A DNA stretch of 64,000 bases from Cacajao melanocephalus (GCA_963573385.1 CAUYLG010075573.1:1-64000), one strand, 5' to 3'; numbered from the stretch's first letter, positions 16,001 through 30,009 are shown. Numbers and translations: made by a program. Notes: generated by a model not told the origin, from the sequence alone.

Positions 16001-16024
16001 CCTGCCCGCTGCAGAACAACTGAA

Positions 16025-16222
16025 GTCTAGAGCAGCAGTTCTCAAAGCACAGTCCTCAGACCAACAGCACCACAGCACCCAGGACTGACTAGAAATGTGG
16101 GTACTCAGGGTCCACTCGGCCCTACTGAACCAGACACTGGGAGCGGGGCCCAGAAACTGTGCTTGAGCGAGCCCCCAGGGTGGTTGTGAGGCTGCCAAAC
16201 CTTGAGACCCACTGACTTAGAG
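16025..16222 (+). mobile_element. MER5-type DNA transposon (hAT-Charlie) remnant
   Basis: agcagcagttctcaaagcac at the left, ggggcccagaaactgtgctt inside and ccttgagacccactgactta at the right; ends are inverted-repeat-like. Confidence 0.75.
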
Positions 16223-16229
16223 GAAGAGG

Positions 16230-17280
16230 CGGAGAAGAGGAAACGTGAGAACTCACTGTTGGGAGAGGGGGAGACAAAGCTCTCAAGGGCAGAAAAGCTG
16301 AAGTGCTCAGAGTTCAGCCCCCACGCCCTCCTTGCCACCCGTCTGCCTTTCATTTTAAGGAAGTGACTGCATGAAGCGGCTTCCTGCAGGGTTCATGGTT
16401 CCTGAGCATGATCATCAAAGACCACCAGGACGCTCCCTCCCCCAAAATCCCACACCCCAAAAGAGGGAACAACCCTCATTAGCAAGAGAGCTACTGAGCA
16501 TCGGCCCTGGGTACCAGGAGGCCTTTCTGTCTGTGCTGCCTCTGGCGCCTCTGCTTCCCCATAAGCCACGTGGATTTAGATGCGCATCACAGCATCACAC
16601 CTCAGGGCCTCCCCCAAGGGGGATACAGCAAGGTCAGGACCCCATCCTGAGGGCTGTGGTTTCCTTCTGGTTGATGCCATGCACTCAGAGCCCAGGCCAA
16701 TTGCACTCTGGATGTTTTTGATTCGGAGACTATGGATGTCCTCCCCTTCCCACTCAAGGAGAGTCTTGTTCATGAAAAGACAGCTCTCATGTTTAAAGTT
16801 ACTAAAACTCTACTCTCAAAAGAGCTTGACCCTTCCTTCCTCTGGTCTATGAAGCCTCATCAGGGGCCAATGATAGAGCTCTGGCTCCGGGAAAGGACCC
16901 CTGGAGACCTAGAAGGCCCAGGCAGGACCCGGCAAGTAGGTAAAGGGAGCCTTTGTCCAATGCCCAGGTCATCTCTTCAAGGTTCTCTGTCTTCATTTAC
17001 TAAGGAAGTTTATCTATGTCAACGAATCAGCATCTGAATGTTCTCAGGACACCGCCTGGTGCAAAGCCGAGCTCAGAAGCCAGCCCTGGTGGCTGTTACA
17101 TGCTCTTCTCTGTGGCCTTCCCCTCTCCTGGCTCTCCTTTGACCTTTCCCTGGGTCCTGGAGGTGCCTTTATGCCTCTCCTGCCTCCTCCCCATCCGTGT
17201 GCCCTCCTCCCCTTCTTCCCTCCTCCCGACCTCTCTGAAAGAGAGAGGGATGGGGCCAGGTAAGGCCAGAGGGGGCAAAA
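16230..17280. other. Intronic sequence, no feature recognised
   Basis: Unique-looking sequence with several frames of 80-123 codons, none with a recognisable domain. Confidence 0.5.
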
Positions 17281-17284
17281 GAGA

Positions 17285-17412
17285 GACAGTGTGGGTAGAG
17301 GGGACCATGTAGGGAGACCAAGTTGGGGGGACCAAGCTGGGCGTGGGGGGGACCAAGCTGGGGGACCAGGTGAGGGAGCCAAGCAGCGGGGGTCCAAGGT
17401 GGTGGGGGGAAT
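17285..17412. repeat. G-rich degenerate tandem repeat
   Basis: Variants of gggggaccaagctg repeated about five times, with G5-G8 runs on the plus strand. G-quadruplex capable by pattern; the COTL1 transcript carries the C-rich complement. Confidence 0.85.
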
Positions 17413-17419
17413 CAAGCCA

Positions 17420-18200
17420 GGGCTGCTGAGCAGTCAAAGTGATGAAAATGTGGGAACAAACCCAGTGACAAGAGAAACGGAGGATGACCACGAAGGGGCT
17501 GGAACAGAAGGTAAAGATATGAGGGAATCAGAATACTCTGCAGTCACCAAAGCCACCAGGATAAACCGCTCTAATCATTCCCCAAAAGTTACAAATGGCA
17601 TATGGTCCCCAATAAGCTCTCAAGTGCTGCCCCTCCTTCCCCCTCCCCCACAAACTTGAAATCTCAAGCTCAGGTCAGCACTGAGAAAGAGACTCTGACC
17701 AGGCCCACCCAGGGTTCTCACCAAGGCGGCCGGCCGCAGGATCCACACTGACTGTGTCAGGCCGCCTTCTCCCCAGACATTCTAGTCTCCTCTGCGTATC
17801 CCCAAAGCCAGTCCTGGCTGGAGGGCCAAACCCCTGAGGAAACAGGACCTGCTACAGGCCAACTGACTTTCTTAACACTTCTGTAAACGCTTTCAACGAC
17901 TCTTTGTTCATTACCAAAACACATACTAGGTGTAGAATAATGAGAAACACAAAAAAGCAAAATTAAGAAATCAAGGCTCCCCCACCACCCTAGAAACTTT
18001 TTAGCGTAAGTCATTTTGATCTTTTCAGCTATTTTCATATCCGTCTGAATCTTGTTATTTGCCCCAGCACTGATCACCAAGCCAGGCACGTCAAAGGCAC
18101 CCTATACACTATCTGTGGGCCAATGGAAAGAAAAAAAAAGAATCATTTCAGAATTTCCACCAAACACTGAACTGCAGAGCAAGGCAAAAAAAAAAAGGGG
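17420..18200. other. Intronic sequence, no feature recognised
   Basis: Unique-looking, with small A-rich runs near 18,130 and 18,185. Confidence 0.5.
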
Positions 18201-18206
18201 AAAGGG

Positions 18207-18518
<312 letters not shown>

Positions 18519-18521
18519 GAA

Positions 18522-19461
<940 letters not shown>

Positions 19462-19464
19462 AAG

Positions 19465-19915
19465 GCTCTGTCTGTGTTATTTACATTGTGTGGGTACCTG
19501 CCCGTAGGCACCTCCTTTCTGCCTTGGACTCACTGCATCTTCATTAGGTGTGAATGACCCAGCTTTCCCAGCTTGACCGAGAACAGAAGAAACGGAGTGC
19601 AGGATGGCCAGAGGAAAAGAAAGATGATTACTTCTGTAGAACCTCCAGGGTATAAGCTGATCTGAATACCCGAATTAAATGGAGAGCTAAAGGTTTTCCC
19701 CCTATGACCAAGCGCTACCACTTTCTTTAAATGATAACTTTCCATTTCCTTAAACAGCAGTTAGTGTGTTAGGCCTGACTCCACCTTCTGACTTAGGGAA
19801 CAGTGGCTGTAACCAGTCCCTGGAGGCTCTGAGGACCTTATTACAGCATCTCCAGCGTCTACAATGAGACACTCGGCCACTGAGGGATTGGGTGTCCGAC
19901 TCCCAATCACTGATC
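19465..19915. other. Intronic sequence, no feature recognised
   Basis: No repeat or coding signal recognised. Confidence 0.5.
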
Positions 19916-19918
19916 GGC

Positions 19919-20006
19919 CCTGGTCTCCAACTCCTGACCTCGTGATCCGCCCACCCTGGCCTCCAAATGTGCTGGAATTACAGGCATGAGCCACCACGCC
20001 CATCCT
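19919..20006 (-). mobile_element. Alu left-arm fragment (88 bp)
   Basis: tggtctccaactcctgacct to ccaccacgcccatcct; no T run or right arm. Confidence 0.9.
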
Positions 20007-20279
20007 AATCAGGGTCTTGAAGGATGACTTAGAGTTCCTCCAGAGAACAGGGTAAGGACAAAGAGGGTTCATGTTAACAATTTGAGAGAAAGACTGTGAC
20101 AGAACTCCAGACAAAACAATAGCCTCTGCTGGCAAGTTCAAAATGCCTTCCTCCACCAGCTCTTCTCTGTTTCCGACTTACCATAAGCAGAAGAGCATAT
20201 GATGCAGTTGATTATAACCGTGTGCAAAACAAGAGTTCAAAGGCTCAGAATGAGCTGCAGGGCCCCTACGGCTTGCTCA

Positions 20280-20385
20280 GCCCTACTCCAGGAGGGAAGG
20301 AATCTTGTTCCCTAGCACACCCAAAGCACCCAGACGATGCGTACATGTGCTCACTACATACTTCCTGAATAAATGACCGCATCTG
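20280..20385 (+). mobile_element. L2 3' fragment
   Basis: aatcttgttccctagcacac ... cactacatacttcctgaata resembles the L2 3' end. Confidence 0.5.
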
Positions 20386-20392
20386 CACGTCA

Positions 20393-20644
<252 letters not shown>

Positions 20645-20651
20645 TTAATTA

Positions 20652-21240
<589 letters not shown>

Positions 21241-21244
21241 GGCA

Positions 21245-21360
21245 CGAGAGCCCCGAGACCAGGGTTCGGGTCCTGGCTCTGCCCCTTTCCTCCCATGCGA
21301 CAAAGGCCCAGCGACGTCCCCTCTCTGCCCTCCTCAGTTCCCTAAGGCCTCTCCATCTCA
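21245..21360 (+). mobile_element. MIR fragment
   Basis: accagggttcgggtcctggc, tctgcccctttcctcc and cagttccctaaggcctctcc. Confidence 0.5.
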
Positions 21361-21364
21361 GCCT

Positions 21365-22135
21365 GGGAGCCCCTGGTTGGCCAGGACAGAACTCGCAGCC
21401 AGTTCTCCCTCCCCATGGACTTTAACAGCACTCCAGCCCGAGCCTGCGTACCACCAGCCCCACGGGGACGGCTGACTCACTTTGCTTTTCTAAGGATTCA
21501 CTTATTCATTACCCTATGCCATATCAGAGGCAGAACCTCCCCTCTTCCCAAAGGACTGAGGCAACGAAGCGTGACTCAGCCAGGGCTCTGCGCCAGGCTC
21601 TGAGTGAGCACACTGGAAACCCGGCCACGGGTACAACACGGCATTGCAGCTCTGCCCTAAACACAAGGGGACCCACTGAGAGCCCAGGGGACCAGCAAGC
21701 CACCCCCTGGAGGTCTCCTCATTGGTGACACAGCACGGTGATCCTCATCAGAGCCAGCTGAGGGAGTAACGCCCTGGGAATCGGGCCCAGCACATAGAAA
21801 GTTTTGAGAAGCGTTAGGTGAGGATGATAAGGACAAGGAAGCCTTGGGACCAACGGTGACAATGACAATGACTGGGAAGTGACTGGAGGCAGTAGGGGAG
21901 CCGGGAGCTCAGTGGGGAGAGGCAGGGCTGTGCTCAGGGTAAGGAGCCACTCAGGGCCTGTGGGGTTGGCACATTACCCCCGGGGACCCAGAGGAAGCAG
22001 TGGCAGAACAACACTGTCCAGCTGGGAATGAGCCACAGAAAGGGCCAACGCACGGTTCTAGGAGGATGTGGAACAAAGTAGTGGGAATAAAACGCGTGCT
22101 GCTCCAGAAAAACCCAGAGGCCTCACATGGCTCCC
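21365..22135. other. Intronic sequence, no feature recognised
   Basis: Unique-looking sequence with no domain-bearing frame. Confidence 0.5.
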
Positions 22136-22139
22136 GGGA

Positions 22140-22560
22140 CCACGGCGCCCTGGGCCCTGCCCGCTCCCCACTCTCACGCTTTCCACCCCCCAGTCCCCAC
22201 CATCCATGACCCCAACCCCATGATCTCCACCCTCACTACCCCCTCCCCACTCCCTCCCACTGCACCCCCATGGTCCCCACCCCATGCTGCCCAAATCCCT
22301 TCTTACCCATGCTCCCCTCCCACTCCCCACCATGCTGTACCCCCACAGCCCTCACCCCACACCCACACTACACCCACTTCCCAACCCCTGCATTCCCCAT
22401 CCACACTCAACCCCTCCACAGCCCTCATGCCATAGCCCCCATCCCTAGCTCCCCACCCCACGCTCCCCACCCCACACTCACTCCCCACAGCCCTCACCCC
22501 CTGCTCCCCACCCCCCCACTCCCCACCCATGCTCCCCTCCCACGGCCCCCACCCCATGGC
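22140..22560. repeat. C-rich (CCCCAC/CCCCAT)n low-complexity tract
   Basis: About 420 bp of ctccccaccccatgctcccc variants. The COTL1 pre-mRNA strand is therefore GTGGGG-rich. Long frames on both strands (Pro/His-rich, Gly/Trp-rich) arise from it. Confidence 0.93.
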
Positions 22561-22611
22561 CCTGATAGGTTCCTGCTCTCCTGCCCACTCAGGAGTTCCA
22601 TCCTCCTTTTT

Positions 22612-22690
22612 TCTTTATGCTTTTTAAACCTAAGATATCATTTACACAGCATAAAATGCGCCCTTGGTTTTCAGTACACTGCCAAGGTTG
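22612..22690 (-). mobile_element. Old L1 fragment
   Basis: tatcatttacacagcataaa then atgcgcccttggttttcagt resembles antisense L1M 3' sequence. Confidence 0.45.
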
Positions 22691-22699
22691 GGCACTGTG

Positions 22700-23470
22700 A
22701 GGTACCCCACTGAGCTCTTCCAGCGCGAGTGACCGGCACACCATGCATCCTCAGTTTATATTTGCTGGGGGGATGAGTGATCAAAGTGACCCAGGAAGAG
22801 AGGGTGGTGTTTCCAAGAATCGGCCACACAGCAGCCAGGTTTGGCCAAATCCAGAACAGGGCAAATGGTGTCCCAGGGCAGGCTACAGGAGCTGTCGGTG
22901 TCAGGCACTGGCCCAGAGGGGTCTGTGGCTGTAGGGTCAGACGCCTGGCTCTTTGCATCTCAAGCCAGGTTCTTTTCAACCCTCCCCCAGCTGCAGCTGA
23001 CCCCTGGCCTGCCTGAGGCGGCAGCAGCTTTTACTTGCAAGCCATGAACAATACACTCCATTTTATAAGCAGGGTAGAATTCTAGCCAGAAAGGGGAGAA
23101 AAGTGCTTCCGGGTCACATCAGATGACCTCCAAAGGCCAGCCCTTCAGGCAAAAGTAGGGAAGTCAGGATTTCCTGGGAAAGTCTCTCCAGCACAGGAAG
23201 GGGGCATTTGGGTTCAGGACTTAAGGCATGTTGCTTCCCAGGGACACTCACAGGTTTTCTGTGTCAACAACAATGGCAGAAATGGCTTCTAAACAACAGT
23301 GGCCTCTCCACACTGCCACGGCTCCCCCATGTCCCGGGCCTGGGCCTTAGACCTGCCCCCTGGTGTTCCACAAAACAGCCTCCTGTGGTCTTCCCTCCTT
23401 GTTTCACAAAGATTTTACATTGCAAGCTGGGGTGCAGGGAGTGTCAGGAGTGGGGCAAGAAGCAACGCAC
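22700..23470. other. Intronic sequence, no feature recognised
   Basis: No repeat or coding signal recognised. Confidence 0.5.
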
Positions 23471-23474
23471 CAGG

Positions 23475-23580
23475 TAAGAATTGCAGCCCGGCCTCGGTGC
23501 TGCCTCGGCTATGAAACAGGGTAACAGGGCCTGCAACGCTGGGCCACGGCGCAGATTAAGTGGAATCACAAGTAAGTGAC
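23475..23580 (+). mobile_element. MIR fragment, weak
   Basis: ctatgaaacagggtaacagg and cgcagattaagtggaatcac match the MIR middle loosely. Confidence 0.35.
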
Positions 23581-23581
23581 T

Positions 23582-24072
23582 GTGGCAGGCAAAACAGTGA
23601 CCCCCAAGACATCTACGTCCTAAACCCCGAAACTGTGACTATGTCCCTCACATGGCAAAAGGGACTTTGCAGATGTGATTAAGGTAAGGATCCTGAGATG
23701 GGAAGATTCTCTGGGGTTATCTGGATGAGACCAACGTGATCACTGCAGTCCTTAAATGGGGAAGGGTGGGGAGAAGGGCCAGAACCAGAGATGGCATCTT
23801 TGAGGACTTGACCTGCCCCTACCGGTTTTGAAAACAGAGGAAGAGACCACAAGCCAAGGAATGTAGGCGGCCTCTGGAAGTAGGAGAAAGCAGGGAAATG
23901 GATTCTCCCCGGGAACCTCCAGGAGGAGCCAGCCCTGTCCACACTTGGCTTTTAGCCCTATGAGGCTCACGTCAAACTTCTGACCTCCAGAACTATAAGA
24001 TGATACATTTATGTTGTTTTAGTTCACTAAGTTTGTGGTCATTTATTACAGCGGCCATAGGAGATTATCACA
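23582..24072 (+). mobile_element. MaLR-class solo LTR
   Basis: catggcaaaagggactttgc, agatgtgattaaggtaagga, aaaccaagccaaggaatgta-like block near 23,855, gacctccagaactataagat and ttcactaagtttgtggtcat occur in LTR order. No internal retroviral sequence is attached. Subfamily not assigned. Confidence 0.8.
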
Positions 24073-24079
24073 ATGACCT

Positions 24080-24565
24080 TGGCTAATGCCTGGCCTAAAG
24101 GTCCACTGTTAACCATGACTGTTATCAACTTGTTTATTTATTACTGGCAAGGAAGCTTACCTAAGTGCACAGAAGACAAAATTAAGAATAAATGCATGAA
24201 GAAAAACGTGATGACCATAAACTAAGGACAGAACTAAAAACAAGATCTATGGCAGGTTTATTTCAACATGCACTAATGAAATAAAATATTAAATGCTGAG
24301 GTGCCATGCCTGCCTTCTGGGGAAAGGCCTCTGGGGACCTGCCACTGTTGAGGCCACTGAGCTAAATGAGAAAAGTCACAGGCACATGTCTAAGAGGGAG
24401 AGGAAGGTGGTGATGCCTGGGCTCTGGAGAAAGAGGCCTGGGCCGGGGGCCAGAGCAGTCATGTGGCCAGTGGTAGTGGCCGGGGAGCCTTGAGGGCTGC
24501 TGGGCTGTTATTTTGCAGGAGGGGACAGCAGCCCCTCCTGTGTCAGTTTAGTTCTCGGACATCCA
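24080..24565. other. Intronic sequence, no feature recognised
   Basis: AT-rich first half, then unique sequence. Confidence 0.5.
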
Positions 24566-24569
24566 CACA

Positions 24570-24700
24570 GACTGTCACTCATTTGCCTACTCAACAACAT
24601 CTGTGCAAGATGCCAGGTACCGTTCCCGGCGCTGCCAATACTGCAGAGAACAAAGCTGACCAGGTTTCTGTCCCACAGAGCCTGGATGCCCCCAGGAAAG
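24570..24700 (+). mobile_element. L2 3' fragment
   Basis: ctcatttgcctactcaacaa, gatgccaggtaccgttcccg and ctgcagagaacaaagctgac follow L2 order. Confidence 0.65.
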
Positions 24701-25020
24701 TCACACGATCAACAGATGCATGACTGTACATGCAGCTGTGATCTCAGGCACTGCTAAACGCTGCAAGGAGATGCTTTTTGACTCCTTGTCACCTTCTCAA
24801 AGGCCACCTCTGGTTTCAGTGATCATGGGAGTAGCCACTTGGGTACACCATGACATCCTGCCACATGCCAGCTGCTCAACCCCACAAAGGCACAGCCTGG
24901 AGTGCAGAAACCCTAAAGCCCCTAAAGGATCCCTCAACCAATGGGGAACAAGAGTCAGCAGCTATGTGCCCCTGCCTCCCAGGGCTGCATCCTCCACGTT
25001 CCTGTAAGGGTCCCTGCAGA

Positions 25021-25150
25021 ATTCTGTCCCAGCGCCCACAGCACTTAACTGGGGATTCTGTCCCAGCGCCCACAGCAGTTAACTGGGGATTCTGTCCTGG
25101 CGCCCACAGGAGTTAACTGTGAGATTGTGTCCCAGGTGCCCACAGCTCAT
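25021..25150. repeat. 34-bp minisatellite, ~3.7 copies
   Basis: Units start at 25,021, 25,055, 25,089 and about 25,124: attctgtcccagcgcccaca then gcacttaactgggg, with few changes. The last unit is shortened and diverged. Confidence 0.92.
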
Positions 25151-25329
25151 AATAGGGCTGGAATGTGAACCCAGGCATGGGTTCTCTTCTCTAAGCAAGA
25201 GACAAAGGGGTAGAGAGCCAGCACTTGCTGGGAAAACCTACGACCCAGGAAACAGCCCATGACTTGGGCCCACTCAAGGGAGCGAGACACCCAGGGGGAA
25301 GAAGAGATTGGGAGTCAGCTAACCATGAA

Positions 25330-25520
25330 GGGAGAGGATTCTCCACCAAGGAGGTGAAGAAACAGACATGCACACAACCACCACACAGGACACCAGCACC
25401 ACGAAGACAAGGAGGGCGTCCGAGCAGAGGGAACATTTACACTGGGCCTTGATGGGTGTGGAGAAGTCCTCCAGGAGAGCAAAACAGACGAAGACAGTGC
25501 AGGCAGAGGAAGGAGTGTCC
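25330..25520 (+). mobile_element. L2 fragment
   Basis: gagcagagggaacatttaca ... gtgcaggcagaggaaggag matches the L2 3' segment around 'ggcagagggaacagcaagtg'. Confidence 0.45.
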
Positions 25521-25594
25521 ACACGGCCTAGGGAAGCGGGAAGGCAGGGCAGCACAGCTTGGGGAAGAGCTGGGCGCCTCGGACACAGACCTGG

Positions 25595-25800
25595 AGTCGA
25601 AGTGCAGTTCTCTCTCTGACTGCAGCATCTCCAGCAAGCGACTCTGGCTCTCCAAGGAAAACGTCAGGTTCCTTCTGAGTGAAATGGGGATAATTCCTAC
25701 TTTTGGGTGTCACCGTGCTCATAACCCCCTCAGAGATAAGATAAATTAGATGAGCTAATACACGCAGAGCTCCTACGTAGTACCTGGGACTGGGCACCCC
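25595..25800 (+). mobile_element. MIR
   Basis: gagtgaaatggggataattc, gataagataaattagatgag and ctcctacgtagtacctggga. Confidence 0.6.
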
Positions 25801-25984
25801 TGAGGTCAGTGTCGTGTGTGTTGGGGACATGCACTGGAGGTGCTGGCTGGCCAGTACCTGTCATAAAGGGCACCCATGTCACATCTGAGTGTTTGGACCT
25901 TACGGGGAAAGGTGTTGGGAGTGGGGGGCTGGGGAGCAACCCGACCTGCAGTCTAGAAAGCCGCCCCTGGCCTGGACTGCAAGT

Positions 25985-26070
25985 TGACTGCGGTCAGGGA
26001 AAGGACTCGGTTCAGTACTTGGCAAAGGGCTTGGCACGTAGTAGATGCTCAAGAAATGTCCTGGAGAAGA
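25985..26070 (+). mobile_element. L2 or MIR tail
   Basis: gggcttggcacgtagtagat gctcaagaaatg pattern. Confidence 0.55.
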
Positions 26071-26099
26071 CAAGGTCATGATCAAGTGTGGGGCCCTAA

Positions 26100-26480
26100 G
26101 AAACGCCTAGACTTATCGGGCAGGAGGGGGAGGAGAAGCAGAAGAAGGAAGTGAGAATGAGAGGAGAGACATAAAAGGAGAACTAGGCAAATCTAGCTGT
26201 GCAGAAGCAGAAGCGACGGGGTTCTTTTTTCAGGAGGTGATGGCCACTGGCAAATGCTGGAGGGAGGTAAAGTGGATGCAAGACAAAGAAATGACCACTA
26301 CACCTGGCAACTGGAACATTTGCAAAGACCTAGGCATAGAGCTTCATGCGCTGGGTGTGGATGGGTGCCCGAATGAAATGGGGCAAAGAAAGGAAGGGAG
26401 ACCAGGAGGCATTTATGACACCTATAAAACCTATAAGCAATGCTTTCACAAAGTTTGCATTAATTTCTGAAGATTTCCAA
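26100..26480. other. Intronic, GA-rich start then unassigned
   Basis: ggaggagaagcagaagaagg low-complexity run near 26,130; a possible L2 scrap at 26,315-26,360 (catttgcaaagacctaggca). Confidence 0.4.
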
Positions 26481-26489
26481 GTAGCAAAA

Positions 26490-26570
26490 ACCCAATTCAA
26501 CTAATATTTAGGGAATGCCTTTTTTGAACATGAGACATTGTACTTAGCAGGAAGATACACATCTACCATC
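26490..26570 (+). mobile_element. L2 3' fragment
   Basis: ttcaactaatatttagggaa ... gagacattgtacttagcagg. Confidence 0.55.
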
Positions 26571-26809
26571 TTTCATCATGGGTAACGAGGCCACAAACAC
26601 AAAAGAAAGCACAAACATTACCACGCAGCAGACTGAAGGAGCCATCGCAAAGCTCATGCCTCTTTGGACACACAAAAATGCTACGCAGCGTGGCTCAGGG
26701 CCTCCCAGCAACAGATACGTGGGCAGAGAAGGCAGAGGGAGACTGCATAGCGCAGAAAATTACAGTTGTCTCAGCAGCCCTCCAGGGTATCACTCAAAAA
26801 TAAAACCCT

Positions 26810-27217
<408 letters not shown>

Positions 27218-27246
27218 GTCATACAGATCAACCCAAAATCTATCTG

Positions 27247-27598
27247 ATACAGTTTGGCTCTGTGTCCCTACCCGAATCTCACTTTGAATTCTAACAATCC
27301 CCACGTGTCAAGGGTAGGACCAGGTGGAGGTAACTGAATCACAGGGGCAGTTTCTCCCACACTGTTCTGGTGATAGCGAGTTCTCATAAGAGCTGATGGT
27401 TTTATAACAGGCTTCCCCCTTTGCTTGGCTCCTCATGCCATGTAAAGAAGGATGTGTTTAATTCCCCTTTTGCCATGATTGTACGTTTCCTGAGGCCTCC
27501 CCAGCCATGCAAAATTGTGAGTCAGTTAAACCTCTCTTCTTCATAAATGACCCTGTCTTGGGTATTTCTTCACAGCAGTGTGAGAACAGACTAACACA
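27247..27598 (+). mobile_element. Solo LTR, THE1/MST (MaLR) type
   Basis: tgatacagtttggctctgtg, aatccccacgtgtcaagggt, gctgatggttttataacagg, cctgaggcctccccagccat, gtcagttaaacctctcttct and gtgagaacagactaacaca cover the whole LTR. No internal sequence adjoins it. Confidence 0.93.
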
Positions 27599-27599
27599 C

Positions 27600-27900
27600 T
27601 ATCCCTGAATTCCTACTGTGTGGTCCCATTTACCACACAGGGTTAGTGTGGGGGTAGGAACACAAGAAGTCCACACTTGCCACATGACAGCCCCTCAAAC
27701 ATCTGAAGACAACACTCGTGTCCCCCTGAGGATCTCTCCTCTTAACCTCACAAGGTTAAATATGCTCAATTTCCTCAGTCAATTCTCACATGCAAGGCTT
27801 TAAACTCCTTGTCCAGCCTGGATTCTCCTCTCCTCTGAGACTGTTTCCAGCTGCCTAACCTGGAGGCTCTGGCCACGATTCTTTTAGATGGAAACTAAAT
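27600..27900. other. Intronic sequence, no feature recognised
   Basis: Unique-looking sequence. Confidence 0.5.
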
Positions 27901-27904
27901 CCAG

Positions 27905-28345
27905 AACCCACTCACAGTGGCCTAAGAAAAAATATTAATTGGCTCATGAAAGTGAATAGTCCAAGGACAAAGCTATAGGCATGGCTGAATCCCAGAGTTT
28001 AAAGCCACATCACCTGTCTCCATCTCCCCACCAGGCTCTGTTCCTGAGTTCTCAGACAGGCTGTCTCTATAAATGGTAGTCAGGCCCCATGAGCTCCAAC
28101 CTCATCATTCTTATTTGTTTTAATCCCAGAGAAAGATAAAAAGACTCTTTGCTAACAACTCTGTCCAAAGTCTCAGGGATGAATCTCATTGCCTAGATTT
28201 GAGTCACATGGGCCCTTGAACCAATCAGTTAGCAGAGGGGTGGCTTACTCTGATTGCCCAGGACTGTGTCATGTGCCCTCTCACAGGACCCACACTGGCT
28301 GACCAGGATTATTATGAAATGGAAGGGAGAGGTTCCCCCAAAGGA
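27905..28345 (+). repeat. Ancient CCAAT-containing interspersed repeat, copy C
   Basis: tcacatgggcccttgaacca, atcagttagcagaggggtgg, cttactctgattgcccagga, gtgtcatgtgccc: the same order as the 53.4-kb copy and the reverse of the 31.35-kb copy. Family not identified. Confidence 0.5.
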
Positions 28346-28382
28346 GGGAATGCTGGGCAGTGAAAAAAAAACATCAACTCCT

Positions 28383-28647
28383 CACTTTGGGAGGCCGAGG
28401 CAGGCAGATTACAAGGTCAGGAGTTCGACACCAGCCTGGCCAACATGGCGAAACCCCGTCTCTACTAAAAGTATAAAAATTAGCCAGGCTTGGTGGCGAG
28501 CGCCTGTAATCCCAGCTACTCAGGAGGCTGAGGCAGGAGAATTGCTTGAACCCAGAAGGCAGAGGTTACCGTGAGCCGAGACTGTGCCATTATACTCCAG
28601 CATGGGTGACAAGAGCAAGACTCCATCTCAAAAAAAAAAAAAAAAAA
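28383..28647 (+). mobile_element. Alu, 5' truncated at insertion
   Basis: Begins actttgggaggccgaggcag. Perfect target duplication atcaactcct (28,373-28,382 and 28,648-28,657) shows it inserted already truncated. Confidence 0.95.
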
Positions 28648-28867
28648 ATCAACTCCTATATCTCTCTGTGTGCCGTTTAAGACTGACCAGAGCCTCATGG
28701 GAATATCATCTCCACCCAGAACATCATCTAACAAGTGTCACAGGGCACCTGCCTCCAACCAAGTTAATGCTGCCCTTCTTGAAGATACCTTTTCTGGTAA
28801 CCACCCCACATCTCAAATTTATTTCAACCTACCCATTAATATGTAACACCTTCCAGAAGGTGCTACT

Positions 28868-29095
28868 TTAACAATAACCACATTTATTGAGCATTTACCC
28901 TGTATCAGGCAGTACCCTACAAGCTTTATACGGAACACGCTAGTTTATCCTTACAACAACTTATGTGCAGTCATCATCCCATCTTTATAGACGAGAAAAG
29001 AGAAAGTCTGGGAGATCTGCCCAAGGTCACACACCACAGCAAGGCTGTCGTTCAAAACGAGACACCCCAGCTCTACCACTGATGCTTTTAACCAA
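28868..29095 (+). mobile_element. MIR, near full length
   Basis: tttattgagcatttaccctg, tttatccttacaacaactta, tagacgagaaaagagaaagt and ctgcccaaggtcacacacca. Confidence 0.85.
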
Positions 29096-29159
29096 TCCGC
29101 TCTAAAATCTGACCAACAGACAACTGGACTCATTCCCAGATGCCTGGATTCCTTCTAAA

Positions 29160-29410
29160 ATAAAACTGCTTGCAACAGATAATTTGGAGTCCATGGATAG
29201 AGGACTGGGTTAACAATGTTACATTTGTATGAAAGAAACTGTGTAGCCACTTTAAACCCTACTGCAGAAGAAGCAGGGAAGAGAGGGAGGAAGGTTTGGA
29301 ATTACAGTTGTGAGGGGACGTGGCTCTGAATTATCTATACTGTGATCCCCACTTGTAATATAATTACATATAGAAAAATATTTCAACAATATACATGAAA
29401 ATGAGACCCG
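29160..29410 (+). mobile_element. Old L1 3' fragment
   Basis: gagtccatggatagaggact, gaaagaaactgtgtagccac and ctatactgtgatccccactt follow the L1M 3' end order. Confidence 0.6.
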
Positions 29411-29429
29411 TGGTCTGTCCTGGAGGATG

Positions 29430-29570
29430 ACAATAAAATGTCAGTTCCATGAGGACAGGGGCCTTCTCTGCTTCTATATTTACCCTCAGTGCCTAGAATC
29501 ATGCCCCACAGAGTAACACTGCCATGTGTTGAAAGCACTGAATGAATAAAGGAACAGGAGAATGAAGGAA
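29430..29570 (+). mobile_element. L2 3' end
   Basis: gttccatgaggacaggggcc, ctcagtgcctagaatcatgc and ttgaaagcactgaatgaata. Confidence 0.8.
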
Positions 29571-29589
29571 TAAACGAATGAATGAGGAA

Positions 29590-30005
29590 ACAGGCTTCTG
29601 AGTGGTGAACTATATCTGAACTCTACTCGGCATTCCCCTCTTCTGGTTGAGTCTTGCTTTATCAATATGCTACAAAGAATATGTATTATTTGAATAGTAC
29701 AGAAATAAAATGTGATTTCATAGACAGCCCCCCAGCCACTGCCTGGTCACACATACATGATCTGTAAACCCTTTCTGCTGTGGTCACGTAGATCACATGA
29801 CCAGTCAGTCTGGTAAATGGCCCTTTCCACCCACATCGGCCAGCTGAGCCCTGATTGCTGCCGGCTCCCAGGGGCTCTGTCAGGTGAACCTGTGACCCTC
29901 CAGCCCAGCTCAGCACCCGCTTCCTTCCCATCATCTCCCCCCTTTCATCTTCTTGGTGCTCTTGAACTCTACTTCCACATCCCTTAAATTCCACAGACAA
30001 AAATG
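29590..30005. other. Intronic sequence, no feature recognised
   Basis: A 107-codon minus frame (29,686-30,009) lacks any recognisable domain. Confidence 0.45.
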
Positions 30006-30009
30006 GCAA

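Noticed and set aside
22127..22713. 147-codon Pro/His-rich frame
   Set aside because: Translation of the (CCCCAC)n tract.
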